64,000 nucleotides of DNA, taken from NCBI RefSeq assembly GCF_003628125.1, contig NZ_RBZU01000012.1, positions 1 through 64,000 of the forward strand, read 5' to 3'. This document shows, one piece after another, positions 8,416 to 17,334 of this stretch; position 1 is the first letter of the stretch, and each line of letters starts with the position of its first letter. Position numbers and translations under genes: made by a program. Origin of the DNA: Pararobbsia silviterrae (GTDB lineage: Bacteria; Pseudomonadota; Gammaproteobacteria; Burkholderiales; Burkholderiaceae). The notes below the pieces were generated by a model. That model did no database searches. It was not told the DNA's origin and saw only the letters and a list, made by a program, of their open reading frames with translations.

Positions 8416-10425
8416 TTACTTTTGCCTCCATAGGAGGACCAGGAAATACGGTCCGCCGACAAATATCGCCAGCAATCCTGCCGGCACCTGGTTCGGATAC
8501 AACAGATTCCGGCCCGCCCAGTCTGCGAGAACCAGTAATGCCGCGCCCAATGTCGCAGCACAGAGTGTCTGCGATATGCCGCGTCGAAAACCGGCCATCC
8601 TGGCCAGGTGCGGAGCCATCAGACCAATAAATGAAATGGGACCGACGATCACGGTTGCCGCTCCAGTAGCCGATGCGCAAAGCAACAGCATCAGCGTCCT
8701 GTCGCGGCGGACATGTACACCCAAAGAACATGCAGCCGGTTCGCCCATAAACAGAATGTCCATCGGCCGAGCGATAAACGGAATCATGCTCGCGCAGACC
8801 GCGAGCAGGCCCAAGGCAAGCAGGGCCGTCGGCCTTTGTACGGCATAGGTCGAACCCGACATCCATGCCGCGAGAAACGACATGCGCGGATCGCCGCTCG
8901 CCATCAGCAACGAAACGATGCTGCCCAGTAAGGTTGTCATGATGACGCCGGTCAACACGAGCCGTCCCGGCGAAAGCGTCGCACGCAAGGTCGCTGCGAA
9001 CACCATGACCGTCGCAATGGCGGCGCCGAAACTGGCCGCTGCAATCTGGAGTCCTTGTGCGGCTACAGGCATGACAAACATGAGGACAATCAGGCCGAGT
9101 GAGGCACCGGACGAGATACCCAGGATTTCAGGGCTCGCCATCGGATTTCGGGTCATTCGCTGCATCAGGACGCCGGCCAGACCCAACAGGCCGCCCGCTG
9201 CCGCGGCGCCACCGATGCGCGGACCGCGCAACGGAATCATAAAGCGCACGTGCGACCATGTTTCCCAGTCCCAGGCGCCCAGCGTGCGATTGAACGATGC
9301 AGCAACCACGATCAGCGCGAGTAGCGCGCCTGCGCCCGCAACGCCCCAGACTTGTGTGTGTCGCCGCGAGATGCGTGGAGTAGGCGTCGGCGCAGTCGAC
9401 AAGGGCCCGACCTCGCGCACGCTGCGCATCAAGAAGAGAAGCAGCGGCGCACCGATGAGCGCCGTCACCGAACCAGTCGGAAGTTCGTTGCCGGGAGTAC
9501 TCCACAACTGCACGCAATTGTCGGCCAGCCAAAGTAACCCTGCCGATATGAGCGATGCCCATATCAGCCGCTGCCGCAGTGTTCGTGCTCCGCTAAGACG
9601 CGCAAGCCACGGGCCCGTCAACCCGACAAAACCGATGATGCCGACCGAGCTGACGACAGCGGCAGCTAACGCTGAAGCGATCGTCAGCGCTAAGGTGCGG
9701 ATCAGGCGCGGAGACGAGCCGACACTGCGCGCGCTTTCGTCTCCAAGTTCGAGCACGGCAAGCGGCCGATAGATCCATGTCACGAACAGCATGCCCGCGG
9801 CGCACTCGCTGAACAGGTGCGCCGCGTTCGCCCAACCGTTCTGATACAGACTGCCGCTTTGCCAAAGAAAGACAGAAACGAGATTGTCCCCGAAGAACAA
9901 CATCAGAACCGATGTCGCCGCGCCCGCCGACAGCGTGGCGAGTAATCCTCCAAGGATCAGGCTGATCGAAGAGAACGCATGTCGCCATGCAATCGATATC
10001 ACGATACCGAGGCCCGCGAGTCCGCCTATCATGGCCACCCAATCGCGGCCATAGACAAGCAAGCTTGGAAACCACAGCGAGACGATGACCAGCGAAAGGC
10101 TGGCACCGGCCGATACGCCGAGGGTCGTCGGATCCGCGAGCGGGTTCCGCAACACATGCTGAAGGACCGCGCCGGCCAGCCCCAAGGCGGCGCCCGCAAT
10201 CAGAGACACGGCACACCGAGGAAGAAACAGAAACTGCACCGTCAGCACGCGCATATCGCCGACATTCCGATGTGCGAACAGGGCGGCCCACTGGGCAACA
10301 GGCAACGCATGCGACAAATCGATTGCCGCCGCCCACGCGGCAAGCGTCGCCAGAATCAGCACGACATGCTCCGGCCGCAGCGACCGTCTGCGTGCATGTC
10401 GGCAATGCGTCGCGGTGCCCGTCAT
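8416..10425 (-). CDS. fhuB: Fused iron-siderophore ABC permease (FhuB type, two FecCD units)
   Basis: This 669-residue inner-membrane protein carries two consecutive FecCD permease units, as in FhuB, which is about 660 residues. The family motif GLAGAVLQHVLRNPLADP with LGVSAGA occurs near residues 82-108 and again as GLAGVLMQRMTRNPMASP with LGISSGA near 415-441. The FVGLTGPWLAR-type segment near 266-276 recurs in the second half as FIGLMAPHLAR. Start choice: the ATG at 10425 overlaps the stop of the binding-protein gene as ATGA, which indicates coupling. The frame stays open upstream but runs into the preceding gene. It should import a ferric siderophore, probably a hydroxamate. The required ATPase is not encoded here. 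Confidence 0.92.
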   Translation of the reverse strand: MTGTATHCRHARRRSLRPEHVVLILATLAAWAAAIDLSHALPVAQWAALFAHRNVGDMRVLTVQFLFLPRCAVSLIAGAALGLAGAVLQHVLRNPLADPTTLGVSAGASLSLVIVSLWFPSLLVYGRDWVAMIGGLAGLGIVISIAWRHAFSSISLILGGLLATLSAGAATSVLMLFFGDNLVSVFLWQSGSLYQNGWANAAHLFSECAAGMLFVTWIYRPLAVLELGDESARSVGSSPRLIRTLALTIASALAAAVVSSVGIIGFVGLTGPWLARLSGARTLRQRLIWASLISAGLLWLADNCVQLWSTPGNELPTGSVTALIGAPLLLFLMRSVREVGPLSTAPTPTPRISRRHTQVWGVAGAGALLALIVVAASFNRTLGAWDWETWSHVRFMIPLRGPRIGGAAAAGGLLGLAGVLMQRMTRNPMASPEILGISSGASLGLIVLMFVMPVAAQGLQIAAASFGAAIATVMVFAATLRATLSPGRLVLTGVIMTTLLGSIVSLLMASGDPRMSFLAAWMSGSTYAVQRPTALLALGLLAVCASMIPFIARPMDILFMGEPAACSLGVHVRRDRTLMLLLCASATGAATVIVGPISFIGLMAPHLARMAGFRRGISQTLCAATLGAALLVLADWAGRNLLYPNQVPAGLLAIFVGGPYFLVLLWRQK

Positions 10426-11339
10426 GCGCGCCCTCGAGCCAACATCGACGCCTGAAAGTGCTCGGCAAACTGAACGGCGGTGGGTAATGCGCCCATCGGG
10501 TCGAACAGAGCGATGGGGTAGACCCGGCGCTCCCGCACCATCGGGAGTCGGGGCCAGACTGGACTGTGCGCAAGTTGCGCCAATGCGGCGACGGTCTGCT
10601 CGCCGTAGTCGATATACAGGAGATCGGCCTCCGGCACGGTCGCGAGCTGATCGAGTCCGATCTGCGCACAACCGTAAGTGTTCGTATGCCCAGTCCACGC
10701 GCTCTCGAATCCGATCCGCTGCATGACGTCGTAGGTCACGCTGTTGCGCGCATACAGCAAGATGCTCCGACCCGAAGGATCAAGCTGCGCGATCAACACG
10801 GGGCGCTTGGCGTATCCGTGCATTTGCTTACGGATCGTCTGCAAACGTTCATCTGTCCATTGCCGGAAATGGCGCGCTTCATCGACACGACCGATACGCT
10901 GTGCGAGTCGAAACATTTCCGCGCTGGCGCGTTCGACAAACTCCGCACGGCCGCCGTCGCCATAAATCTCCATCACGAAGACTGGGGCGACCTGTTCGAG
11001 AACGCCCTTGAGACTCGCGCTCATGGCTTCGATGACGACAAGGTCCGGTTGAAGCTCGCGGAGTATCTCGAGATTGGGCTCGAACGGGTACCCGATATCC
11101 ACGGCATCCTGCGACAGGGGCGGCGTTCCGCCGATCGCTGCGTAAATGCTCGGGGAGCCGACAGCAAGCGGTGATACGCCTAGCGAGAGTAACGTCTCGG
11201 TGCCGATGCGGTCAGGCGTCGCCACGCGCACGGCAGGGTGTGCCGTCCGCGCGGGATTCGCGGCCCATGCGCCTGGCGCGACCGCCGACAGCAAAAGCGC
11301 GCGCAGTACGTCGCGTCTTGTGACCTTCCGGACTCTCAT
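10422..11339 (-). CDS. fhuD: Siderophore-binding periplasmic protein (FhuD type)
   Basis: This protein of about 305 residues has an N-terminal twin-arginine-like signal (VTRRDVLRALLLSAV, RR at residues 8-9 from this start) ending at AWA. It then has the two-lobed class III binding-protein fold: TPDRIGTETLLSLGVSPLAVG, EPNLEILRELQPDLVV, and a C-terminal lobe with DLLYIDYG. That is the FhuD/FepB-type arrangement, and it overlaps the FhuB-type permease gene by 4 bp. I chose the ATG at 11339 because the signal peptide begins there; an in-frame ATG at 11396 would add 19 poorly explained residues. It should deliver a ferric siderophore from the upstream receptor to the permease. Confidence 0.88.
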   Translation of the reverse strand: MRVRKVTRRDVLRALLLSAVAPGAWAANPARTAHPAVRVATPDRIGTETLLSLGVSPLAVGSPSIYAAIGGTPPLSQDAVDIGYPFEPNLEILRELQPDLVVIEAMSASLKGVLEQVAPVFVMEIYGDGGRAEFVERASAEMFRLAQRIGRVDEARHFRQWTDERLQTIRKQMHGYAKRPVLIAQLDPSGRSILLYARNSVTYDVMQRIGFESAWTGHTNTYGCAQIGLDQLATVPEADLLYIDYGEQTVAALAQLAHSPVWPRLPMVRERRVYPIALFDPMGALPTAVQFAEHFQASMLARGRA

Positions 11340-11414
11340 TTCAGTGATGCGCTCATCTACGATTCGATGGTGATTCGAGCCAAGCCCGATCGGCATGATC
11401 GATCAAGCGAAAAT

Positions 11415-11443
11415 GCCCTGCCGGATTGTGCATCGGGCAGGGC
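11415..11443 (-). terminator. Terminator-like hairpin after the siderophore receptor gene
   Basis: A perfect 8-bp stem (GCCCTGCC with GGCAGGGC, 13-nt loop) lies between the receptor stop (11505) and the fhuD start. On the minus strand it is followed by ATTTTC. It may terminate or attenuate receptor transcription before fhuD-fhuB, allowing higher receptor output. Confidence 0.55.
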
Positions 11444-11504
11444 GGCGCTAGAGGACGAGCATGTTCCGCGAAAACGTCGGAACTGCTCTGGACTCAAATC
11501 TTCG

Positions 11505-13757
11505 TCACAGCGAAGCGCGCAAGGTGAACAGCACCTCTCGGCGATCGCCGTAGAAAAGGCTCCCGGTACTCGCAATGGATTCGTAGTATTGGCGATCGAA
11601 AAGATTCGTCACGTTGATCGATGCGGACAGGTTTTTGTTGATCTGGTAACCCAGTCGCAGATCCACCGTGGCATATCCCCCCTGGCGGACTGTTCCGATA
11701 CCGTCCGTGGCGCTGATACCGCTTGAAACATATGTACCGCCGCCCAGCGAGAACCTGTGGAGTTCGCCCGGCAGACGATAGTCGGTCCACAGCTTCAACA
11801 GGTGCTTGGGCGAAATCGCGGAAAAACCGATGTAATCGGGATTGACGCTCGCGTCCATGTAGTACGTATCCGTATACGTGTACCCGGCGAAAACCGACCA
11901 GTCTGATGTGATGTATCCCGTCGCCGTTGTTTCGACGCCGCGGCTGCGCGCCTTGCCCGTCGCGATGTAAAAACCTTCGTCGGGATAACGCGGGTCCGAC
12001 ATCCCCCGGTTTTTCTCCGTCAATTGGAACACCGCCAGCGAGGTGTTCAGGCGGCCATTCATATAGTCGCCCTTCACGCCGACTTCATATTGCTCGCCTT
12101 CGATCGGCTTGATGATGTTGCCCGATGCATCCGTCTCTGTTTGAGGAACGAAGATCGACGTGTAGCTCGCGTAGAGCGAGTATTGATCGTTCAGGTCATA
12201 GATCAGCCCGGCGTAGGGCGTGACTTTGCCTGTCACGCTGCTGTGCGAGTTGGTGTCGCCAAACGGATTTTCGGCCGCATCTGGCGTGTATGTTTCATTC
12301 CACCATGTCGCACGCAGGCCAAGCACCAGCGTCAGAGGATCGGCGAGGCTGAAGCGCGCGTTTCCATAAAGACCATATTGATTCGTCAGCGTGTTCCGTC
12401 CGTAGACAGGACCATCGAAGGCGGGCTCGGCGGAGAGATTCGAATAAAGGCTCCCGGTAAATTCGCAGAAATTGCCCGAGCTGCCGAGCAGCGCGTTATC
12501 GCTGGCGCCGCAGTAGTAATTGGTCTGCGTCAGACTCTCTCTCTCGTAGCTCGCCCCCACGGTCAGTTGATGCTGACGGCCAAACAGCGTGAACGGCCCG
12601 TTCGCCATCAGGTTAACGGACTCCTGCTTATCGTCGAAATTGAACTTGTCGGAACTGAACGTCACTTGATTGTCCGAACTGACGTTCGTGAGCAATGTTT
12701 CGTTGAGGAGCGAGTACCGGTTCTCGAGATAGTTGAAGTCGAGATTCGCTTTCCAGCCGCCGCCGAGTTTTTGCTCGATGCCGGCGAATGCCGTCGTGAT
12801 ATCCGATGAGTCGTGATTCCAGGGCGCGCCGAAGTAGGTCGAACGGGAAACAGGCACGGGCGCGTAGTTGTCGTACACCGGATCGCCGTTCCAGGACGCT
12901 TTCTGGTCAATCCGTTCGTAACTCGCTCCCACGCGTACCGTCGTATCGCGCGCGATGTCTGCTTCGAGTGTTCCGTATACCGATTTATCGCGCTTCCAGG
13001 TCGAATCCTGCAGCAGATCCTGATAGCTGTCGCTGGCCACCACCCGGCCGCGTAACGTGCCGGCCGCATTGATCGGTCCGCCGATATCGACATCGCCGCC
13101 AAGATGGCTGCTTGTGCCGCCATAGATTTCGGCGTTTGCGCTGAAAGTCGAAGGCGCGCGCTTGCGGACCAGATTGATCGAACCGCCAGGGCTACCGAAA
13201 CCATTCAGCAGGCCGTCAGGACCATTCAGTACCTCGACGCGGTCGTACATGACAAGGCTCGGGGCGATCGATGCCAGATTCTGCGTGGTCGGCATTCCGT
13301 CGAGCAGCCATGTGTCGATCGGGAATCCGCGCGCGTAGTAATTCGAACGGTCCGAATCCCCATGAAACACGGTGACGCCTGGCGCATAGGTCATGGCGTC
13401 ATCGAGCGTGCGCATGCTTTGCTGCTGGATTTGCTCCTGGGGAATCACGGTGACCGATTGCGGAATTTCGCGTTGACTCAACGGTATTTTCGAGCCGACG
13501 GTCGTTGTGGGATTCACGGCGTCCGCGACGGTGTCGCGATTGGCGTTCACTGTAACGGTCGGCAGCGTGGGGACCGGTACATCCTGGCTCGATGCCGCCG
13601 CTCCCGACGGTGCCGACTGTGCGGGCGTGCCCGGCGCATCGCTTGATTGGGCATGCACTGTTGCCGTGAGCGCGATGCCCGCAGCCAGCGCGCTCGCTGT
13701 CGACAAATACCGTCTGCCCGCATTCGTCCGCAATCGTCGAATTTTCCTGTGTGTCAT
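11505..13757 (-). CDS. TonB-dependent siderophore receptor (FhuE/FpvA-like, no STN domain)
   Basis: This 750-residue outer-membrane receptor has a signal peptide ending near HAQSSD (about residue 37), a TonB-box-like segment (LPTVTVNA), a plug with REIPQSVTVIPQEQI, YYARGFPIDTWLLDG and MYDRVEVLNGPDGLLNGFGSPGGSINLVRKR, and a barrel ending with an aromatic-containing RREVLFTLRASL terminus. Unlike the receptor at 3719-6169 it lacks an STN signalling domain, so it should depend on Fur and the adjacent AraC regulator rather than on FecI. fhuD and fhuB follow downstream on the same strand, which suggests a complete receptor, binding-protein and permease route for one ferric siderophore. A Fur-like box lies about 210 bp upstream of the start. 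Confidence 0.92.
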   Translation of the reverse strand: MTHRKIRRLRTNAGRRYLSTASALAAGIALTATVHAQSSDAPGTPAQSAPSGAAASSQDVPVPTLPTVTVNANRDTVADAVNPTTTVGSKIPLSQREIPQSVTVIPQEQIQQQSMRTLDDAMTYAPGVTVFHGDSDRSNYYARGFPIDTWLLDGMPTTQNLASIAPSLVMYDRVEVLNGPDGLLNGFGSPGGSINLVRKRAPSTFSANAEIYGGTSSHLGGDVDIGGPINAAGTLRGRVVASDSYQDLLQDSTWKRDKSVYGTLEADIARDTTVRVGASYERIDQKASWNGDPVYDNYAPVPVSRSTYFGAPWNHDSSDITTAFAGIEQKLGGGWKANLDFNYLENRYSLLNETLLTNVSSDNQVTFSSDKFNFDDKQESVNLMANGPFTLFGRQHQLTVGASYERESLTQTNYYCGASDNALLGSSGNFCEFTGSLYSNLSAEPAFDGPVYGRNTLTNQYGLYGNARFSLADPLTLVLGLRATWWNETYTPDAAENPFGDTNSHSSVTGKVTPYAGLIYDLNDQYSLYASYTSIFVPQTETDASGNIIKPIEGEQYEVGVKGDYMNGRLNTSLAVFQLTEKNRGMSDPRYPDEGFYIATGKARSRGVETTATGYITSDWSVFAGYTYTDTYYMDASVNPDYIGFSAISPKHLLKLWTDYRLPGELHRFSLGGGTYVSSGISATDGIGTVRQGGYATVDLRLGYQINKNLSASINVTNLFDRQYYESIASTGSLFYGDRREVLFTLRASL

Positions 13758-14129
13758 ACCCCGTTCCTACTGATTTCCAATATCCAAAAATGAATCGGCG
13801 CGTTGCACCGACTCGCCACTGAAAGAAGCGTTGTTTGTAGGAACAGTTTTGTATTTATCGATGGGCACGACCCCGAAGCCACGGGACTTCGCATGGCTAC
13901 GGCAAACCGCTTGCATCGGCGCCTGGACAGATCATTCGGCTTGAAATCGATGCGCTCGAAGGACGGTAATGAGAATCATTAAAACATCGAGCGCCTTGAT
14001 CCCCGCTGTCGGCGGTACGAAAGGATAGCCGTTTAGCTTACCGAAAGGTCGAAACAGAGCGACGATTTTTGGAACAAAATCTTCGTTTTATCGCTATGAT
14101 GGCGAAATATCGAAAACTGGAAATCGAGG
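13758..14129. other. Divergent promoter region of receptor and AraC regulator
   Basis: These 372 bp separate the minus-strand receptor gene from the plus-strand AraC gene and contain the Fur-like box described separately. No gene is visible. Confidence 0.7.
13965..13983. promoter_or_regulatory. Fur-box-like operator between siderophore receptor and AraC gene
   Basis: GGTAATGAGAATCATTAAA matches the Fur consensus at 15 of 19 positions by eye, with the symmetric core AATGAGAATCATT at 13968-13980. It lies 208 bp upstream of the receptor ATG and 147 bp upstream of the AraC ATG, so it could control either or both. Confidence 0.75.
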
Positions 14130-14915
14130 ATGAAAGAGTTCCTTGTGAAGCAGTACCCAAGAAGCCGGGAACGTATCTCACGACCGGTTTTTGCCGCGGT
14201 TTCTCGCTATGAACATCAGGATGTTTCAGTCTGGCATCAGCATTCCTACGGCCAACTGGCGTTCTCGATTCGGGGCGTCGTTCGGATGTTGACGCCGACG
14301 CGCACGTGGACGCTGCCGCCTTCGCGGGCGATATGGCTTCCGTCTTATGTCGACCATGAATTGCACGCGGTAGGAAGGTCTGAACTTTGCAACGTGTACA
14401 TTGAACCCGAGGTGTTTCCGTGGTCCTGGTCAAAGCCGACCATCATCACCATCACGCCGCTACTGCGTGAGCTGGCGATCCTCGTGAGCGAAGGCGGGGA
14501 AGCATACAGTCCGGATAGCCGCGCCGAGCGTGCAGCCTCGCTGCTGCTGGAAGTTCTTGCCGAGCAGCCTGCCTTGCCTGAAAGCGGAATCCCTCTCCCA
14601 CGTGACGAGCGATTGCTGGAAATTTGCTCGCGCTCGCTAGCTAACCCGGCAAGCAATCAATCGCTGGATGTCTGGGGCGAGAAATTCGGCGCGACCGGAA
14701 GAACGCTCGCAAACCGCTTCCGGGAAGAAACGGGGCTGACTTTCGGCCTCTGGCAGCGCCAACTGCGCGTCGCAGAAGCCATCACGCGGCTTGCGAACGG
14801 TCAGACCGTGACAAAAGTGGCAGCCGATCTGGGCTACAGCACCTCGAGTGCATTCATCGCGATGTTCCGACAAGCCACAGGCGACTCTCCACAGCACTAC
14901 CTGGAGCCGAGGTAG
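14130..14915 (+). CDS. AraC-family transcriptional regulator with cupin sensor domain
   Basis: This 261-residue regulator has an N-terminal cupin-like domain (about 25-110; HQHSYGQLAFSIRGVVRM, then PPSRAIWLPSYVDHE) and two C-terminal AraC helix-turn-helix units (about 165-258; GEKFGATGRTLANRFREETGLTFGLWQRQLRV, then AADLGYSTSSAFIAMFRQATG). GGAAATCGAGG precedes the ATG. It is divergent from the siderophore receptor gene with a Fur-like box between them, so it is a reasonable candidate for a siderophore-responsive activator of that gene. The cupin class is, however, also common in regulators of exporters and metabolic genes. The pairing is inference from position. Confidence 0.88.
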   Translation: MKEFLVKQYPRSRERISRPVFAAVSRYEHQDVSVWHQHSYGQLAFSIRGVVRMLTPTRTWTLPPSRAIWLPSYVDHELHAVGRSELCNVYIEPEVFPWSWSKPTIITITPLLRELAILVSEGGEAYSPDSRAERAASLLLEVLAEQPALPESGIPLPRDERLLEICSRSLANPASNQSLDVWGEKFGATGRTLANRFREETGLTFGLWQRQLRVAEAITRLANGQTVTKVAADLGYSTSSAFIAMFRQATGDSPQHYLEPR

Positions 14916-15033
14916 TGGCTGTGCGAGCCGCACCCGTTCTTGTCTGTTGCGCCGGTTTGTATCTGCTCAAGCGTCATCATCGGTCGGGGAAAAGCAGCGA
15001 TCGCGTGAACGAGGTACAAGCGTATGACCTCTT

Positions 15034-15846
15034 TCAGGTTTTTGACGTCACGTCGAAGAGACGTTGAATCGTCGAGTAGGGCAATGCATTGGCGACGATT
15101 GCATCCGAGCGACCGCTTTGCAGAAAGTTTTTTGCCAGTTCCTGCACGGTACCGAACACCACCTGCGAAATCGCGCCGCCCGCGCTGAGACGTCGAACGC
15201 CAAGTCGTCCGAGCGTCTCGGCATCGGCGAGCCCGGGCAATGCCATTACATTCAACGGTACGCTGATCGCTCCAACGATCTTCATGATGTCGGCGGGATC
15301 GGCGAGCGCGGGTAAGAACAGGCCGTCGGCCCCTGCCGATGCATAGCGTTTTCCTCGCGCAATCGACTCGTCCGCTTGCTTCGGCTTGTCGACCAGATTC
15401 GCGAGCACGACATCGCTGCGCGCATTGATGAACAGGTCTGCGCCCGCCTTCGAAACGGCATCGCGGATCGCCTCGATTTTGGCGGCAAGCATGGAAGGCG
15501 CATCGGGACCGTCTTCGATATTGATGCCGGCGATGCCGAGCTCGACCAATCGCATGACGTGGTCTGCGACGGCTTGCGGATCGTCGGAATAACCGTTCTC
15601 GATATCGACCGACAACGGCACGCTCACGACTCGAAGGATCCGACGCACGGAACCCACGACTTCATCGACCGGCAATCGACGGCCGTCCTGATAGCCGAGC
15701 GCCCACGCGAAACCCGCGCTTGTCGTTGCGACTGCCGTCGCGCCAAGTGACTCCACGAGCCGAGCGCTGCCCGCGTCCCATGCGTTCGGGAGCCGCAGCG
15801 GCGTCGAATTGTCGTGCAATTGACGAAATGAACTTGCCTTAGACAT
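15034..15846 (-). CDS. PEP mutase / isocitrate lyase family protein
   Basis: This 270-residue TIM-barrel enzyme belongs to the isocitrate lyase/phosphoenolpyruvate mutase superfamily. Visible family blocks are NAWDAGSARLVESLG (21-35), SAGFAWALGYQDG (43-55), the metal-site segment DIENGYSDDP (81-90), GINIEDG near 113-119 and INARSDV near 145-151. The reaction cannot be fixed: members cleave or rearrange 2- or 3-carbon acids such as oxaloacetate, methylisocitrate or carboxyphosphonoenolpyruvate. The ATG at 15846 has a strong GGAGAATCACC site just before it. It lies 175 bp downstream of an MFS exporter gene on the same strand and may share its HxlR control. Confidence 0.85.
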   Translation of the reverse strand: MSKASSFRQLHDNSTPLRLPNAWDAGSARLVESLGATAVATTSAGFAWALGYQDGRRLPVDEVVGSVRRILRVVSVPLSVDIENGYSDDPQAVADHVMRLVELGIAGINIEDGPDAPSMLAAKIEAIRDAVSKAGADLFINARSDVVLANLVDKPKQADESIARGKRYASAGADGLFLPALADPADIMKIVGAISVPLNVMALPGLADAETLGRLGVRRLSAGGAISQVVFGTVQELAKNFLQSGRSDAIVANALPYSTIQRLFDVTSKT

Positions 15847-16021
15847 GGTGATTCTCCACGAGTCAAAAAAAGAAAACCCATTCGGCCGCAGACGCACGTG
15901 AGCCGCATGCACCGCCGTATCCTCCGCGTTCGCATCGGTTTCTTCGTGTCGTTGTTTCGCGAGCGCGACGGTCAACATCGCGTGCTCCGCGGCCAGTCCG
16001 ACGAGCATGACGCATCCGATC

Positions 16022-17200
16022 TCACGCCGCTGCGGGACCTTCCATGCCGCGCTTTGCGACCGACGCGATACGCAGGCTCGCGAGTTCGGACATGCCGATC
16101 GCGAGGACGACCAGCACACCGGCCAGCAGCCCGAGGTTGTGACCGCCGATGGCGGGAATCGCGGCCGCGCCGAGCGCGCCGGCAATCGATACGCCGATAT
16201 AGGTGCCCGATGTATTGAGGCCGACCAGCACGGACGTCATCGACGGATTGATGCTGGCGAGACGGAACTGCTGCGGCACGAGCACACCCCACGCGCAAGC
16301 GCCCCAGATCGTGACCGCAATGGCCGCGCTCCACAGATGCGCGCCGGACCAGGGCATCGTCAGGATCGCGGCGGCGACCACGGTCAGTTTTGCGATCACG
16401 ACCTTGCGCGAGCCGATCCTGTCGAGCACGCGTCCGGTCAGCAAATTGGAGACGGTACCGGCGAGACCCCACAGCACGAGCAGCGCGCCAAGGACCATCG
16501 GCCGGTTATCGACCGCACGATCGAACACGACCGAGAAGTAGCTGAATACGATGAACGTACCCACTTGAGAGAGCACTGTCGTCGCAAGCGTGAGTCCGAC
16601 GCGCGAATCGGCGAGCGGGGCGACGCGCTTGGCCAACGAAATGCGCGGCGGCACCGGGACTTCAGGCATGAACACCCAGATTCCCGCGAATGCGCCTGCA
16701 CCGAGCGCGGCGACAAACACCATCGTCCAACGCCAGCTCGCGAGACCGCCGATCACCGCGCCGATGGGCGAGCCGAGCGCGGTCGCCGTCGTCAGGCCGG
16801 CAACAATGATCGACAACGCGTAGCCGCGCCGCTCGGGCGGCACGAGCATCGCACCGGTGCCGCTCGCGGTCGGCGAGAACATCGCCGCGCCCAGGCCGGC
16901 AAGCGCGCGTGTGACCAACGCCAAACCGAGGTTCGGCGCGACGATGGTGCCGAGATTCGCGACGACGAATAAGCCGATGCCGCCCAACAGCAGTCGCTTG
17001 CGCGCGACGTTCGCGGCCAGCGCCGCGATGGTCGGTCCGAACAGCGCATAGACGAGCGCGTAAACCGTGATCATTTGGCCGGCTGCGCCGATGCTCGTGT
17101 GGAAGCTCGTCGACAGCTCCGGCAGGATGCCGGCAAAGACGAAGCTGTCGGTGCCCAGCGCGAACATCCCTAGCGCGAGTGTCAGTAGGCGTCGGTCCAT
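16022..17200 (-). CDS. MFS transporter, drug/sugar efflux (AraJ/Bcr-like, DHA1 type)
   Basis: This 392-residue inner-membrane protein has about 12 predicted membrane segments. Its N-terminus is typical of the DHA1 family (ALGMFALGTDSFVFAGILPELSTSF). The conserved loop 2-3 appears as ALAANVARKRLLLGG, and RALAGLGAAMFSPTASGTGAMLVPPERRG matches the antiporter motif region. The divergent HxlR regulator gene and the paired operators between them suggest substrate-induced expression. The substrate is unknown; relatives export sugars, amino acids or drugs. Confidence 0.88.
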   Translation of the reverse strand: MDRRLLTLALGMFALGTDSFVFAGILPELSTSFHTSIGAAGQMITVYALVYALFGPTIAALAANVARKRLLLGGIGLFVVANLGTIVAPNLGLALVTRALAGLGAAMFSPTASGTGAMLVPPERRGYALSIIVAGLTTATALGSPIGAVIGGLASWRWTMVFVAALGAGAFAGIWVFMPEVPVPPRISLAKRVAPLADSRVGLTLATTVLSQVGTFIVFSYFSVVFDRAVDNRPMVLGALLVLWGLAGTVSNLLTGRVLDRIGSRKVVIAKLTVVAAAILTMPWSGAHLWSAAIAVTIWGACAWGVLVPQQFRLASINPSMTSVLVGLNTSGTYIGVSIAGALGAAAIPAIGGHNLGLLAGVLVVLAIGMSELASLRIASVAKRGMEGPAAA

Positions 17201-17227
17201 GTCTGTTTCCTTGAAAGTCGTTCTATA

Positions 17228-17244
17228 AGTTGCGTGACGAAACT
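17228..17244. promoter_or_regulatory. Putative HxlR operator, copy 1
   Basis: The partly palindromic 17-mer AGTTGCGTGACGAAACT (arms AGTT and AACT around near-symmetric GCGT and ACG) lies 28 bp upstream of the MFS start. It recurs with two changes at 17309-17325. A third partial copy, GTTGCGTCATGC, follows near 17257. These spacings fit a regulator controlling both divergent genes. Confidence 0.6.
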
Positions 17245-17308
17245 ATAGGGAAGAGGGTTGCGTCATGCTACTGTCCGGACCGGGAAGCTGTTCCCCGGAA
17301 ATTGGGGA

Positions 17309-17325
17309 AGTTGCATCACGAAACT
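17309..17325. promoter_or_regulatory. Putative HxlR operator, copy 2
   Basis: AGTTGCATCACGAAACT is the second copy of the 17-bp motif and lies 10 bp upstream of the HxlR ATG, a position suited to autoregulation. Immediately to its left a TTCCCC/GGGGAA inverted repeat (17291-17309) overlaps it. Confidence 0.6.
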
Positions 17326-17334
17326 TGAAGTAGG

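Noticed and set aside
15847-16185. In-frame upstream extension of the PEP-mutase-family gene
   Set aside because: The ATG at 15846 has a strong ribosome binding site and starts the conserved part; the extension overlaps the MFS gene end.
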